Source of the DNA: Nannocystis sp.
GTDB lineage: Bacteria; Myxococcota_A; Polyangia; Nannocystales; Nannocystaceae
Direction of reading: 5' to 3'
Assembly: GCA_016712315.1 (NCBI GenBank)
Contig: JADJRG010000013.1
Span: 620,001 to 684,000 of the forward strand
DNA: 64,000 nucleotides
The notes under the pieces were generated by a model that was not told the DNA's origin, did not search any database, and worked only from the letters and a program-made list of their open reading frames with translations. The position numbers and the translations under genes were made by a program. Position 1 is the first letter of the stretch; every line of letters begins with the position of its first letter. Shown in pieces: positions 1-8,077 of this stretch.

Positions 1-2
1 TC

Positions 3-491
3 ACCGCCGACGATGAAGGTGACTGGGTCGCGCACCTCGACTGCGGCCATCGCCGGCACATCCGTCACCGCCCGCCGCTCGCCGCCTACCCGTGGATCAC
101 CGACCCAGCCGCGAGGGCGCAGAAGATCGGCGCCGCCATCGAGTGCGAGCGCTGCGCCCGCCTCGAGCTCCCGGAGGACGCCCACGTCTACCGCAGCACC
201 GACGTCTTCGACCAAACAACCCTACCCGCCGGGTTACGCCGCGATCATCGCACCGCCGTCGGCGTCTGGGGCCGCGTCGACGTCCTCGCCGGCCGCCTCC
301 GCTTCGTGATGCCAGCCCTCGCCATCGACCGCGTGATCGAAGCGAGCGGCGCCCAGCTCATCCCCCCCGCGCTCACCCACCACGTCGAACCCCTCGGCCC
401 GCTCCGTATGCAGGTCTCCTTCCTCCGCGCCGAGAGAGAGCGACCGCCGACCGACCCGACGGAGCGCCCCATCGAGCGCACCCGGCGCTGA
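3..491 (+). CDS. DUF3565-DUF1971 fusion protein, N-terminus cut by window edge
   Basis: The frame is open from the left edge and gives 162 residues before TGA. The first ~50 residues carry a Cys/His pattern typical of DUF3565 (WVAHLDCGHRRHIRH, then ECERCARLELP). The rest matches DUF1971, the small beta-barrel domain also found beside TehB-type tellurite-resistance proteins: LPAGLRRDHRTAVGVWGR, then HHVEPLGPLRMQVSF near the end. The two domains are known to occur fused in one short protein. The biochemical role is not established; a link to tellurite or other toxic-ion handling rests only on family naming. Probably fewer than 20 residues are missing, because DUF3565 normally begins just before the WVA.L.CGH block. 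The last ~20 residues are an Arg/Glu/Pro tail. Confidence 0.75.
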   Translation, partial: TADDEGDWVAHLDCGHRRHIRHRPPLAAYPWITDPAARAQKIGAAIECERCARLELPEDAHVYRSTDVFDQTTLPAGLRRDHRTAVGVWGRVDVLAGRLRFVMPALAIDRVIEASGAQLIPPALTHHVEPLGPLRMQVSFLRAERERPPTDPTERPIERTRR

Positions 492-568
492 GTCGGCGCG
501 CCATCTCGCCCTGCGGACATCACCGCGGCGCTGACATTATCGGCCGCAGGCGCGCTTATTTTCTCTCC

Positions 569-585
569 GCGGCGCCGAGCGCCGC
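569..585. promoter_or_regulatory. GC palindrome upstream of the kinase gene
   Basis: A perfect inverted repeat GCGGCGC-CGA-GCGCCGC lies between the DUF1971 gene and the hybrid kinase, just before the putative -10 box. It could be an operator, or the stem of a terminator for the upstream gene. No T-run follows it on the plus strand, so a classical intrinsic terminator is unlikely. Confidence 0.35.
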
Positions 586-590
586 CGTCG

Positions 591-596
591 TACAAT
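591..596 (+). promoter_or_regulatory. -10 element TACAAT for the hybrid kinase
   Basis: TACAAT matches the sigma-70 -10 consensus at five of six positions and lies 26 bases before the ATG at 623. No good -35 hexamer is visible at 16-18 bp spacing. Confidence 0.45.
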
Positions 597-622
597 CCGG
601 CGTTAGGCCCCCGCTCGCTGTT

Positions 623-2530
623 ATGGACAAGGACCGGATCACCGAGCGCCCACTCACCGCCGTCTGCGCGCTGCCGACGGAGGGCTCGTTGGAGCTGCCC
701 CTCTTGTGGGCCAGCCCCGCGCTCGTCCGCCTCGCCGAGCGCCAAGGCACCCCGTTCCAGCTCGGTCAGGATCTCCTCGACCTCTTCGCCGAGCCTGATC
801 GCCAGCGCCTACGCGCCTCGCTCGACAGCCTACGCAGCGCCGAGCGCGGCGCCCATCAGGTGCAGATCGACGGAGAGCCGTGGGACATCGAGCTAATTTG
901 TACAGACATCATGGTCCTCGTGCTCACCCCGCGGACGGCCCAGCCGCCCGCTCGAGGGCGCCTCGATCTCCCGCGCCCCGAGCTCGGCCAGCTCGCCGCG
1001 CAGCTCCTCGATCTGCTCCCCAACCCCGTCTTCGTCAAGGACCGCGCGCACCGCTGGATCCTCGGCAACAGCGCCTTTTGGCAGCTCCTCGGGGTCGAGC
1101 GAGGCGCCCTGCTCGGCCGCTCCGACTACGACATCTTCCCCGCCGAGCAGGCCGAGGTCTTCTGGCGCGTCGACGAAGAGGTCTTTCTCGGCGAGCGTCC
1201 GGTCTACAACGAGGAGGCTTTCACCGGCGCCGATGGCGTCCTCCGCTGGATCCTCACCGGCAAGATCCCGCTCATCCTCCCGGACGGCGCCCTCGGCCTG
1301 CTCGGCGTCATCACCGACATCACCCGCCGCAAGCTCGCCGAGGAGCAGCTCCTCCGCAACATCGAGGCCCGCGACCGCGCGATCGAGGCCAGCCAGAGCA
1401 AGAGCCAGTTCCTCGCCAACATGAGCCATGAGCTGCGCACCCCGCTCAACTCGATCATCGGCTACACCGAGCTGCTCCTCGAGGACCCGGAGCTCGCCGC
1501 AGGGGGCGACACCACTCAGGATCTCCGGCGCGTCCGCGGCGCCGCGGGCCACCTGCTCAGCCTCATCGACGACGTCCTTGATCTCTCGCGGATCGAGGCC
1601 GGCATGATCCGCCTCACCCTCGAGCGTCACCCCCTGCGCGGGCTCCTAGGCCAGCTCCACGAGGCCCTCCGGCCCGCCCTCAACCCCGACCAGTCGCTGC
1701 ACATCGAGCTCGACGATCCCGAGCTCGACGTCACCCTCGATCGTCGCCGACTCGAACAGATCCTCCTCAACCTGCTCACCAACGCGATCAAGTTCGCGCC
1801 GCAGGGCCCGATCACCTTGCGGGCCCGCGCCGACGGCGACGACATCGTCCTTGAGGTCGAAGACCACGGCCCGGGCGTCGACCCTGCCGCGATCCCCACG
1901 ATCTTCCGCCCCTTCGAGCGCCTCAAGGAGCACGCCTCCTTGGTCACCGGCGCCGGCCTCGGGCTCAGCCTCACCCGTCACCTCTGCCAGCTCATGGGCG
2001 GCGATATCTCTGTGCACCGCGCCCGCGGCGGCGGCGCAGCCTTCGTCGTCCGGCTGCCGCGCCACCTGGGGCGCACCTGGGTAGGCGACAACATGGTCCC
2101 CCAGAGCGCGCGACCGCAGCAGCGCTTGGAGTCGCTGCTCCGCGGCGATCGTCGCACCGTCCTCGTGATCGACCACGACGACGCCACCTACGAGCTGCTC
2201 GAGCGCTTCTCCGCCGGGCTCGACCTCAGCGTGATCTGGACCAGCGACAGCGAGCGAGGCGTCCAGCTCGCCTGCGAGAGCCGCCCTGATCTCATCGTGC
2301 TCGACATCTTGCTGCCCGGACGAGACGGCTGGGGCGTGCTCCGCGAGCTCCGCCAGCGCCCCCTCACCGCTCAGGTCCCCGTCCTCCTGCTCACCTTCAG
2401 CGACGAGCACGAGCGCGCGGCCGCGTTCCCGCGCACGACCTCCCTGCGCAAGCCGATCTCGCGCAACCAGTGGCTCGCCGCCGTCCACGCCCTCCTGCCC
2501 GCCGGCCCACCCACGACCCACAACCCCTGA
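623..2530 (+). CDS. Hybrid sensor histidine kinase (PAS-HisKA-HATPase-REC)
   Basis: A 635-residue cytoplasmic sensor kinase with its own receiver. A PAS domain at about residues 130-236 (NPVFVKDRAHRWILGNSAF) is followed by a short coiled coil. HisKA has the phospho-acceptor His269 in MSHELRTPL, and the HATPase has LLNLLTNAIKF (N box) and GAGLGLSLTRHL (G box). The C-terminal receiver (~512-626) has the acidic pair in VIDHDD, phospho-acceptor Asp561 in LDILLPGRDGWG, and the conserved Lys in SLRKPIS. No transmembrane segment is seen, so the signal is probably cytoplasmic. ATG 623 was chosen because codons before it read as random Arg/Pro and a -10 box lies just upstream. No response regulator or output gene is adjacent, so it is an orphan kinase. 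Confidence 0.9.
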   Translation: MDKDRITERPLTAVCALPTEGSLELPLLWASPALVRLAERQGTPFQLGQDLLDLFAEPDRQRLRASLDSLRSAERGAHQVQIDGEPWDIELICTDIMVLVLTPRTAQPPARGRLDLPRPELGQLAAQLLDLLPNPVFVKDRAHRWILGNSAFWQLLGVERGALLGRSDYDIFPAEQAEVFWRVDEEVFLGERPVYNEEAFTGADGVLRWILTGKIPLILPDGALGLLGVITDITRRKLAEEQLLRNIEARDRAIEASQSKSQFLANMSHELRTPLNSIIGYTELLLEDPELAAGGDTTQDLRRVRGAAGHLLSLIDDVLDLSRIEAGMIRLTLERHPLRGLLGQLHEALRPALNPDQSLHIELDDPELDVTLDRRRLEQILLNLLTNAIKFAPQGPITLRARADGDDIVLEVEDHGPGVDPAAIPTIFRPFERLKEHASLVTGAGLGLSLTRHLCQLMGGDISVHRARGGGAAFVVRLPRHLGRTWVGDNMVPQSARPQQRLESLLRGDRRTVLVIDHDDATYELLERFSAGLDLSVIWTSDSERGVQLACESRPDLIVLDILLPGRDGWGVLRELRQRPLTAQVPVLLLTFSDEHERAAAFPRTTSLRKPISRNQWLAAVHALLPAGPPTTHNP

Positions 2531-2560
2531 CCCCGCGCCGCCGCGCGATCACCGCCACCG

Positions 2561-2695
2561 GTTCTATCGATCGCCGTCCGCGTTTCTATCGATCATCGAG
2601 ACGACCGTGCGCGATAGAATCTCTTTAATTACAAACACTTAAAAAACCATCGTCCCACGCCTATCGATCGGCCGGCGGATCGTGATCGATAGAAC
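2561..2695. repeat. Cluster of five TTCTATCGATC boxes
   Basis: The box GTTCTATCGATC occurs at 2561-2572, with TTCTATCGATC at 2584-2594 (22 bp apart, two helical turns). An inverted partial copy CGATAGAA lies at 2612-2619, CTATCGATC at 2661-2669, and a full inverted copy GATCGATAGAAC at 2684-2695. The outer copies are perfect 12-bp inverted repeats. The middle (about 2612-2650) is strikingly A+T-rich for this genome. The array lies between the end of the kinase gene and the 3' end of a small winged-helix gene. It looks like a multi-site binding region for a DNA-binding protein. Confidence 0.6.
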
Positions 2696-2897
2696 GGGCA
2701 GCGAGCAGGTACGTGCGCCAACGGCGCTCACCATCGGCGCAGATCACGCGCTCGGCGAGGAGAGCATCGAGCGTACGTTTGAGGGTTGGTCGAGGGATCT
2801 CCAGGCCGATCCGGCGATGGATCTCGGCGATGGATCCGACGCGACGATCCTCTTCATGAAAGGACCTGTCGACGAGCGCCGCCCTCCGCCCGAGCAC
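2661..2897 (-). CDS. Small winged-helix DNA-binding protein or fragment of one
   Basis: On the minus strand, 78 residues from GTG 2897 end in a convincing winged-helix segment: SIAEIHRRIGLEIPRPTLKR then TLDALLAERVICADGERRW. The pattern IAEIH..L.IPR.TL.R.L..L...G.I...G.GR is typical of the C-terminal wHTH of Fic-associated and DeoR-like regulators. It is short and has no recognisable sensor domain, so it may be a remnant or a stand-alone wHTH protein. The start is uncertain: the frame stays open further upstream, but that stretch is the shadow of the plus-strand lipoprotein signal region. Its 3' end overlaps the TTCTATCGATC array, which would be a natural place for autoregulation or for a neighbour's operator. 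Confidence 0.4.
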   Translation of the reverse strand: MLGRRAALVDRSFHEEDRRVGSIAEIHRRIGLEIPRPTLKRTLDALLAERVICADGERRWRTYLLAARSIDHDPPADR

Positions 2898-2935
2898 GCC
2901 TTCGCCGCGCGTTTGCGCGCGCGAGCGCGCTCGGA

Positions 2936-2941
2936 TACGCT
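2936..2941 (+). promoter_or_regulatory. -10 element TACGCT, leaderless start of the lipoprotein at 2949
   Basis: TACGCT is followed by exactly 7 bases and then GTG 2949. There is no Shine-Dalgarno sequence. This matches the spacing seen at about nine other genes in the window and places the transcription start at or beside the start codon. Confidence 0.5.
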
Positions 2942-2948
2942 CCTCTCC

Positions 2949-4067
2949 GTGCCCGCCGCTCGCCCCCGCTCTCAACTCTTCGCCCTCAGCCTCGCCGCCT
3001 GCGGCGCTGAAGGCGGCACCTGGCTCTCGGCTGGCGCCGGTTCTTCGTCCTCTGCCGCGACCGCCGCCACTACCACCGAAGCACACACCACCGACACCAC
3101 CGACGCAGGCGCCCAAACCAGCGCCACCAGCGCCACCGATCTCACCACCGAGGCCCCGCCCCGCTGGGACCTCGCCGAAGGGCCCGAGCCGGCCCCTGTA
3201 GGCCCTGCTTGGTGCACCGCCAAAAAGGTCGATTTTGTCTTCATCCTCGGCCGAGGAGAGTACATGGCCAAGTACCAGGCCGCGCTCCTCAAGAGCCTCC
3301 CGGGCTTCATCGACGCCATCACGACCGTCTTTGAGGGCTTCGATTATCACATCATCGTCGTCCCAAACGACGGCGGGTACTGGGGCGCCTCAAAATGCAT
3401 CACGAAGGCGGCGTGCCCCAATGACTTCGGCTGCATTCCCACGGAGGATCCTCTCTACCCCTGCTGGGCCAACGGCTCCAGCCTCGTCACCGCCTGTGAC
3501 GGCGCCTTGGGCGCCGGTGTGGTCTTTCCAGCCGGCAAAGGCGCCAGCAATAGACCCTGTCCCATGCCCGCCGGCCGCCGCTACCTCAAGGCCGGCGATC
3601 CCGACCTCAAGGAGGTCTTTCAGTGCATCGCGCAGGTCGGCGCGTACAATCAACTTCCCCACGTTCCAGCCATGACCATGATCGACATGCTTGATCCATC
3701 GATTACCGAGCTCAACGGCGCGGGAGGCTGCAATGAAGGGTTTATCCGCCAAGACGCCCTTCTCTTCTTCGCGCAGATATCGACGGGTGGAGATGTTAGC
3801 CCCTACAACCCCTATTTTTGGTATCAAAAGGTGATGTTCGCCAAAGACTGGGACCCCAAGGCCGTCTTCGCGCTCGGCATTAATTACGGTCACCCCGACG
3901 ACAATTCCAGCTACTGTCCGACCGCGTGGCTCCTACCGGTTCAAGAGTTCATCGACTACTTCCCGCACTCTCTCGTCATCCCGCTGTGCCAGGCCGACTA
4001 CACCGCCGGCTTCTGGCAAGCCGCGAAGGCAGCCCTCGCGCTCTGCGAGCCCGATCCGCCGGAATAG
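2949..4067 (+). CDS. Surface lipoprotein with a degenerate VWA-like fold
   Basis: A 372-residue exported lipoprotein. A short signal peptide, PAARPRSQLFALSLAACG, ends in the lipobox LAAC, followed by a Ser/Thr/Ala linker of about 55 residues. The folded part begins KVDFVFILGRGEYMAKYQ, then FDYHIIVVPNDGGYWGA. This has the layout of the myxobacterial family that reads KVDFLFVIDNSGSM, but the metal-site DxSxS is replaced by GRGEY, so metal binding is probably lost. Many cysteines (CITKAACPNDFGC, YPCW, CNEGF, CPTAW, LCQADY) suggest disulfides and an extracytoplasmic site. GTG 2949 is preferred over upstream codons because it gives a proper signal peptide and lies 7 bases after a -10 box. Confidence 0.7.
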   Translation: MPAARPRSQLFALSLAACGAEGGTWLSAGAGSSSSAATAATTTEAHTTDTTDAGAQTSATSATDLTTEAPPRWDLAEGPEPAPVGPAWCTAKKVDFVFILGRGEYMAKYQAALLKSLPGFIDAITTVFEGFDYHIIVVPNDGGYWGASKCITKAACPNDFGCIPTEDPLYPCWANGSSLVTACDGALGAGVVFPAGKGASNRPCPMPAGRRYLKAGDPDLKEVFQCIAQVGAYNQLPHVPAMTMIDMLDPSITELNGAGGCNEGFIRQDALLFFAQISTGGDVSPYNPYFWYQKVMFAKDWDPKAVFALGINYGHPDDNSSYCPTAWLLPVQEFIDYFPHSLVIPLCQADYTAGFWQAAKAALALCEPDPPE

Positions 4068-4101
4068 CCCGCAATTCGGGCGACCGCCTTCCACGCGATC
4101 T

Positions 4102-5877
4102 TCAGGGATGCAGCTTACCCGCGATCGCCCGGTACGTGATCTTGTCGTTCACCTCGATCGATCCCCACCCCGCGAAGTGCACAAAGCCGCTCTCGTCGAT
4201 CGACAGGTCGCTGAGCCGCGCCCCCTCGTTCAGCGCGTCTGAGAACGTATAGCGCCACTGCGGCTCGTCGATCAGCATCCAACCGGCGCTCGCCCCCCGG
4301 ATCTCCAGGCCGAGCCGCCCATCCTCAAAGCGAGTAAAGCCCGCCACTAGTTGCCCCGAGGGCGAGCGCTCCAGCCCGATCGCCGAGCTGTCAGCGCTCA
4401 CGCCGGCGTAATCGTACCAAGAGTCCACGATCAAGCCATCGTCGCTCAAACGAGCCAGCATCGGCGCCGTCGCCGCTCCCTTGACGATCTGCGACCAACC
4501 CGCGAGCAAGATCCCGCCCTCCTTCGGGTCGATGCTCACACCACGCGCGCCGCTGTGCTCACCCAGCGTAGCGTCCGCCACCCACGACGACAGCAGCGCG
4601 CCACCTGGGCTCAGCCGCAGGACAAACGCGCGCGGCATAAAATACGGTTTCGGGCCTTCTTTCCACGCGTGCGTCTCGCCAGCGACCACAATGTCCCCGC
4701 TCCCGCTGAGCGCCACCGCGAACGCTTCATCCCGCGGCGGATCCTCTGCCCCCACCGCCGGGTGCTCCCAGCTCAGCGACACCGGCACCCCCGACGAGAG
4801 ATCTCCCGGAAGGATCCACACCTGCGCGTCCTGGATCTTTTTGGGGTTTTGCACCTTCGAGCCCACCAGCACCACCCGGCCATCGGCCAACACCGTCGAC
4901 GCCTCCACCTGCTCGCCCGTGTTCCCGAGCCACAGCGTCCCCAGCGGCGTCCCGTCCGCGCGCACCCGCCGCGCCCACGGCCGTCGCAGCGTCCAGTCGG
5001 TCGGCGTCGTGTAGCCGCTCGCGATCACGTCCTCGCTGAGCGTGTCCGCCGCGATCGCCGACACCAACGACCCATCGACCAGCGTCGCCGGCTCACCTGT
5101 CCATGAGGACAGCCCACTGCTCCCGAATTTCGTGATCGTCGCCGCGCCTTCATCGATCTTGTCCGTCGCCACCGCCAACCCGCCGGCAAAAGTCACACCG
5201 CCGCGGCCGCGCACCGCCAGCCCCGCCGCCAGCAGCGCCGGCGCCGGCGTCGGCGCCGCCTCCCACGCCACGCTCCCGCTCGCCGGCAGATCCACGCTCA
5301 CCGTGATCACCTCCGAGCTGCCGCTCAGCCCGCCTCCATCGCGCACGATCACGAAGAAACCAAACACTCCCACCTCGCCGGGGGCGTTCGTGATCTGCGT
5401 CGTCATCGTCGTCGTCGTCGCCGACGTCGGCGGCGTCTCTCCTAGCTTCTTCAAGCTCAAGGGATCCCAAGGCGCCTCACCGCGCCACAGCTCCACCGCC
5501 ACGACATCCGCGCTGTGCGTCACGGTCGCCGTCAGCGGCCCCGCTGCCGTCACCGCCAGCGGCGAGATCGACAGCGCCGAAATTGTCGGCGGCGGGTCCT
5601 CTCCTGGCAGCTCATCCGGCGCCCCGGCCCCGCCGCTCCCCGCGCCGCCCCCGCCGCTGCTCATCGGCGCGGCCGTCGTCACCGTGCTGAACGGCCCGCT
5701 CCCCTCGCCCCCCGAAGAGCTCGTCGACGACGAGCTCGCGTACTGCGCCCCCGCCTCGATCAGCTCCTCGAGCCCCTCCTCCGAATAGCACCCGCTCACC
5801 GCCAGGGCCGACGCCATGCAAGCGCCCCTCGCCTTGCGCCTCGTCGTCGTCCTGAGAAAAGATCGTCCGGTCATCAT
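4102..5877 (-). CDS. Lipoprotein with Ig-like and beta-propeller-like regions
   Basis: A 591-residue lipoprotein. The double start codon ATGATG at 5877 sits about 8 bases after a strong AGGAGG. The signal peptide (SFLRTTTRRKARGACMASAL) ends in the lipobox AVSGC-Y, followed by a Ser/Gly/Thr linker. Next comes an Ig-like segment (ISPLAVTAAGPLTATVTHSA ... VIVRDGGGLSGSSEVITVSV). The remainder is a run of repeats of the type ..GDIVVAGETHAW../..GGILLAGWSQ../..GQLVAGFTRF../..GFVHFAGWGS.., in the style of SBBP/beta-propeller repeats. Family knowledge suggests an outer-surface or secreted binding protein; the ligand is unknown. It is convergent with the VWA-like lipoprotein, only 34 bp apart. Confidence 0.7.
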   Translation of the reverse strand: MMTGRSFLRTTTRRKARGACMASALAVSGCYSEEGLEELIEAGAQYASSSSTSSSGGEGSGPFSTVTTAAPMSSGGGGAGSGGAGAPDELPGEDPPPTISALSISPLAVTAAGPLTATVTHSADVVAVELWRGEAPWDPLSLKKLGETPPTSATTTTMTTQITNAPGEVGVFGFFVIVRDGGGLSGSSEVITVSVDLPASGSVAWEAAPTPAPALLAAGLAVRGRGGVTFAGGLAVATDKIDEGAATITKFGSSGLSSWTGEPATLVDGSLVSAIAADTLSEDVIASGYTTPTDWTLRRPWARRVRADGTPLGTLWLGNTGEQVEASTVLADGRVVLVGSKVQNPKKIQDAQVWILPGDLSSGVPVSLSWEHPAVGAEDPPRDEAFAVALSGSGDIVVAGETHAWKEGPKPYFMPRAFVLRLSPGGALLSSWVADATLGEHSGARGVSIDPKEGGILLAGWSQIVKGAATAPMLARLSDDGLIVDSWYDYAGVSADSSAIGLERSPSGQLVAGFTRFEDGRLGLEIRGASAGWMLIDEPQWRYTFSDALNEGARLSDLSIDESGFVHFAGWGSIEVNDKITYRAIAGKLHP

Positions 5878-5937
5878 CGCGGCCCCTCCTGGGCGGGGGC
5901 GCGTTACCGCTCCCCACCGCGACCATAACCGGTACCG

Positions 5938-5949
5938 CGCGAAATCGCG
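5938..5949. promoter_or_regulatory. Palindrome CGCGA-AA-TCGCG upstream of the propeller lipoprotein
   Basis: A perfect 12-bp inverted repeat lies about 60 bp upstream of the ATG at 5877, next to a minus-strand TATGGT (5922-5927) that could be its -10 box. It is an operator candidate; nothing else here identifies the regulator. Confidence 0.3.
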
Positions 5950-6029
5950 AGCGCCCACCCGCCGCGCCGCGCCGCGACGAGCCGCTCAACGCGCCCGCCC
6001 GCCCTAAGCCGGGCGGAGCGACGGAGCCG

Positions 6030-7922
6030 CTACTCCTCGGCCTCGATCGGCGGGGCCAGCGGCGCGTCATCGACGTCGTGGCTCTCCACCTTGCCGGCCG
6101 GTCGTCGCCCGACCAAGAAGTACGTCGCCAACGCCCCCTTGCCCTTCACGTGGATCGTCCCGCGGCGCTGGAACATGAAGCGGTAGCGCAGGCGCTTGTA
6201 CGTCGACTCCGTCACTTGGATCGCGTTCGCGACCCCGTGCGACTCCATTCGGCTCGCCAGGTTCACCGTATCGCCCCACAGGTCGTACGCGAATTTCTTG
6301 GTCCCGATCACCCCAGCGGTCACTGGACCGCAGTGGATCCCCACCCGGATCCGCACCGCGCTGTTGTTCTTCGCGTTAAAGCGGTCCATCACCGCCAGCA
6401 TATCCAGCGCCATCTCCGCGACCGCCTCGGCGTGGTCCTTGCGGGGCATCGGCAGGCCGGAGGCCGCCATATACTCGTCGCCGATCGTCTTGATCTTCTC
6501 GAGCCCGTGCTTCTCGGCGAGCAGGTCGAAGAGCGAGAAGATCTTGTTCAGCATCGCCACCAGCTCGCCGGGCGGCAGGCGCTCGGACATCTGCGTGAAG
6601 CCGACGATGTCGCAGAACATCACCGTCACGTCGGGGAAGAAGTCCGCGATCTGCCGCTGTCCTTCCTTGAGGCGGATCGCGATCGGCCGCGGCAGGATGT
6701 TCAGCAGCAGCTGGTCCGAGCGCTCCTGCTCGTAGCGCAGCTTCTTGATGTACGCCCGCTCGCGGTCGCGCAGCCGCTTCTTCTCGAGGCACGCCCCGAT
6801 CCGCGCGCGCAGCACCACCGGGTTGAAGGGTTTTGGCAGGTAGTCCTCCGCGCCGAGCTCGATGCAGCGGACCACCGTATCGAGCTGGTCCAGCGCGGAG
6901 ATCATGATCACCGGCAGCCCGCGCAGCTTGTCGTCCGCGTGCAGCTGCGCGAGCACCTCGTAGCCGTCCATCTCCGGCATCATCACGTCCAGCAGGATCA
7001 GATCGAAGTCCTCCTGGCGCAGCATCTCCAGCGCGCGGCGGCCGTTCTCTGCCAGCTTCGTCGTGTGGCCTTGGCGCTCGAGCCGTCGCGAGAGCATGTT
7101 GCGGTTCGACTCGTTATCGTCGACCACCAAGATCTTCCCGGTCTCGGTCTTACCGAGCTGCACCGGCGAGGTCTTCGGCGCCAGCACGACCGCCTCGCCG
7201 TGCGCCCCGCTGTGCGATGAGCCTTGACGCGCCGACTTATACTCCGGGTCGGAGCGGGCTCGCTCCGCCGCCAGGCTCACGTGCCCGGTCGCCACGAGCT
7301 GGTCCAAGCGGCGCACCGCCTTCAGGATCCTGTCGATATCGGACAGCAGCTCGCCGCGGTCGCCCTGCTCGCACTGCTGGTAGAGCCGCTCGACGTGGTT
7401 CAGCAGGTGCGAGAGCGGGAACAGCAGATCTCGGTTCAGGCGCTCTTGGCTGGGCCCGTGCGACGACGGGTCGAGGATCTCATCGACCAACGCCAGCAGC
7501 GACTGCGCGTCGGCCAAGATCCGCTGGAGGTTGGCGATCAGGAAGTCATCGCCCTCCTCCTGCGCGTCCTCGATCAACATCTCGCTGTAGCCGATGATCA
7601 GGTTGAACGGAGTCCGCAGGTCGTGGCGGAACTGCGCCGCGCTCGACCGAACCGGCGCCTCCTCGGCCGCCTCTGGGGCACCCCTCGGCGCGGCCGCCTC
7701 TGCCGCGACGTCATCGTCGAGCAGCCCCTCGGCGAAGGCATCGTCCAAGTACTCGCCGTCCTCGGCGGGGCTCACGACCTCGCCGTCGCTGCTCGTCCGC
7801 TCGTCCTCATCGATCAGCGAGCCCGCGAAGAGATCGTCCTCGCTGCGCCCCGCCCCCTCGACGAGCCCCCGTCGATCCGCCAGCGGATCGCCCCCGCCTT
7901 CATGGTCGTGCTCAGCCGACAC
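6030..7922 (-). CDS. HisKA-like/receiver/class III adenylate cyclase fusion
   Basis: A 630-residue signalling protein with an acidic N-terminus. A HisKA-like helix pair has His100 in FRHDLRTPFNLIIGYSEM, but no HATPase follows. A receiver (about 262-380) contains VVDDNESN, LDVMMPEMDGYE and the Lys in YLPKPFNP, and leads into a coiled coil. The class III cyclase (about 425-600) has CDIVGFTQMSE (first metal Asp), KIKTIGDEYM (second metal Asp and the Lys expected for ATP) and DLWGDTVNLASRM. Lys plus Asp at the base-recognition positions predict adenylate rather than guanylate cyclase. The product would be cAMP controlled by phosphorylation of the receiver. The start is GTG 7922; upstream ATGs run into stops. 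Confidence 0.9.
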   Translation of the reverse strand: MSAEHDHEGGGDPLADRRGLVEGAGRSEDDLFAGSLIDEDERTSSDGEVVSPAEDGEYLDDAFAEGLLDDDVAAEAAAPRGAPEAAEEAPVRSSAAQFRHDLRTPFNLIIGYSEMLIEDAQEEGDDFLIANLQRILADAQSLLALVDEILDPSSHGPSQERLNRDLLFPLSHLLNHVERLYQQCEQGDRGELLSDIDRILKAVRRLDQLVATGHVSLAAERARSDPEYKSARQGSSHSGAHGEAVVLAPKTSPVQLGKTETGKILVVDDNESNRNMLSRRLERQGHTTKLAENGRRALEMLRQEDFDLILLDVMMPEMDGYEVLAQLHADDKLRGLPVIMISALDQLDTVVRCIELGAEDYLPKPFNPVVLRARIGACLEKKRLRDRERAYIKKLRYEQERSDQLLLNILPRPIAIRLKEGQRQIADFFPDVTVMFCDIVGFTQMSERLPPGELVAMLNKIFSLFDLLAEKHGLEKIKTIGDEYMAASGLPMPRKDHAEAVAEMALDMLAVMDRFNAKNNSAVRIRVGIHCGPVTAGVIGTKKFAYDLWGDTVNLASRMESHGVANAIQVTESTYKRLRYRFMFQRRGTIHVKGKGALATYFLVGRRPAGKVESHDVDDAPLAPPIEAEE

Positions 7923-8077
7923 GCGCCATCATGCTGGCGCTAGCCGGGGGCTGATTGCAACAGGGTTCCGCCGCCCTCCCCTGGCCCACATGCCGACCCC
8001 CTCCGATCTCGCGCATCCGCGCGGGATCCCCGCGCCGATCCCCGCCTCACCATCCCCGATTGTGGGACCTCCGAGCC

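Noticed and set aside
4068..4101. CCCG-CAATT-CGGG hairpin as a terminator
   Set aside because: Only a 4-bp stem and no T-run.
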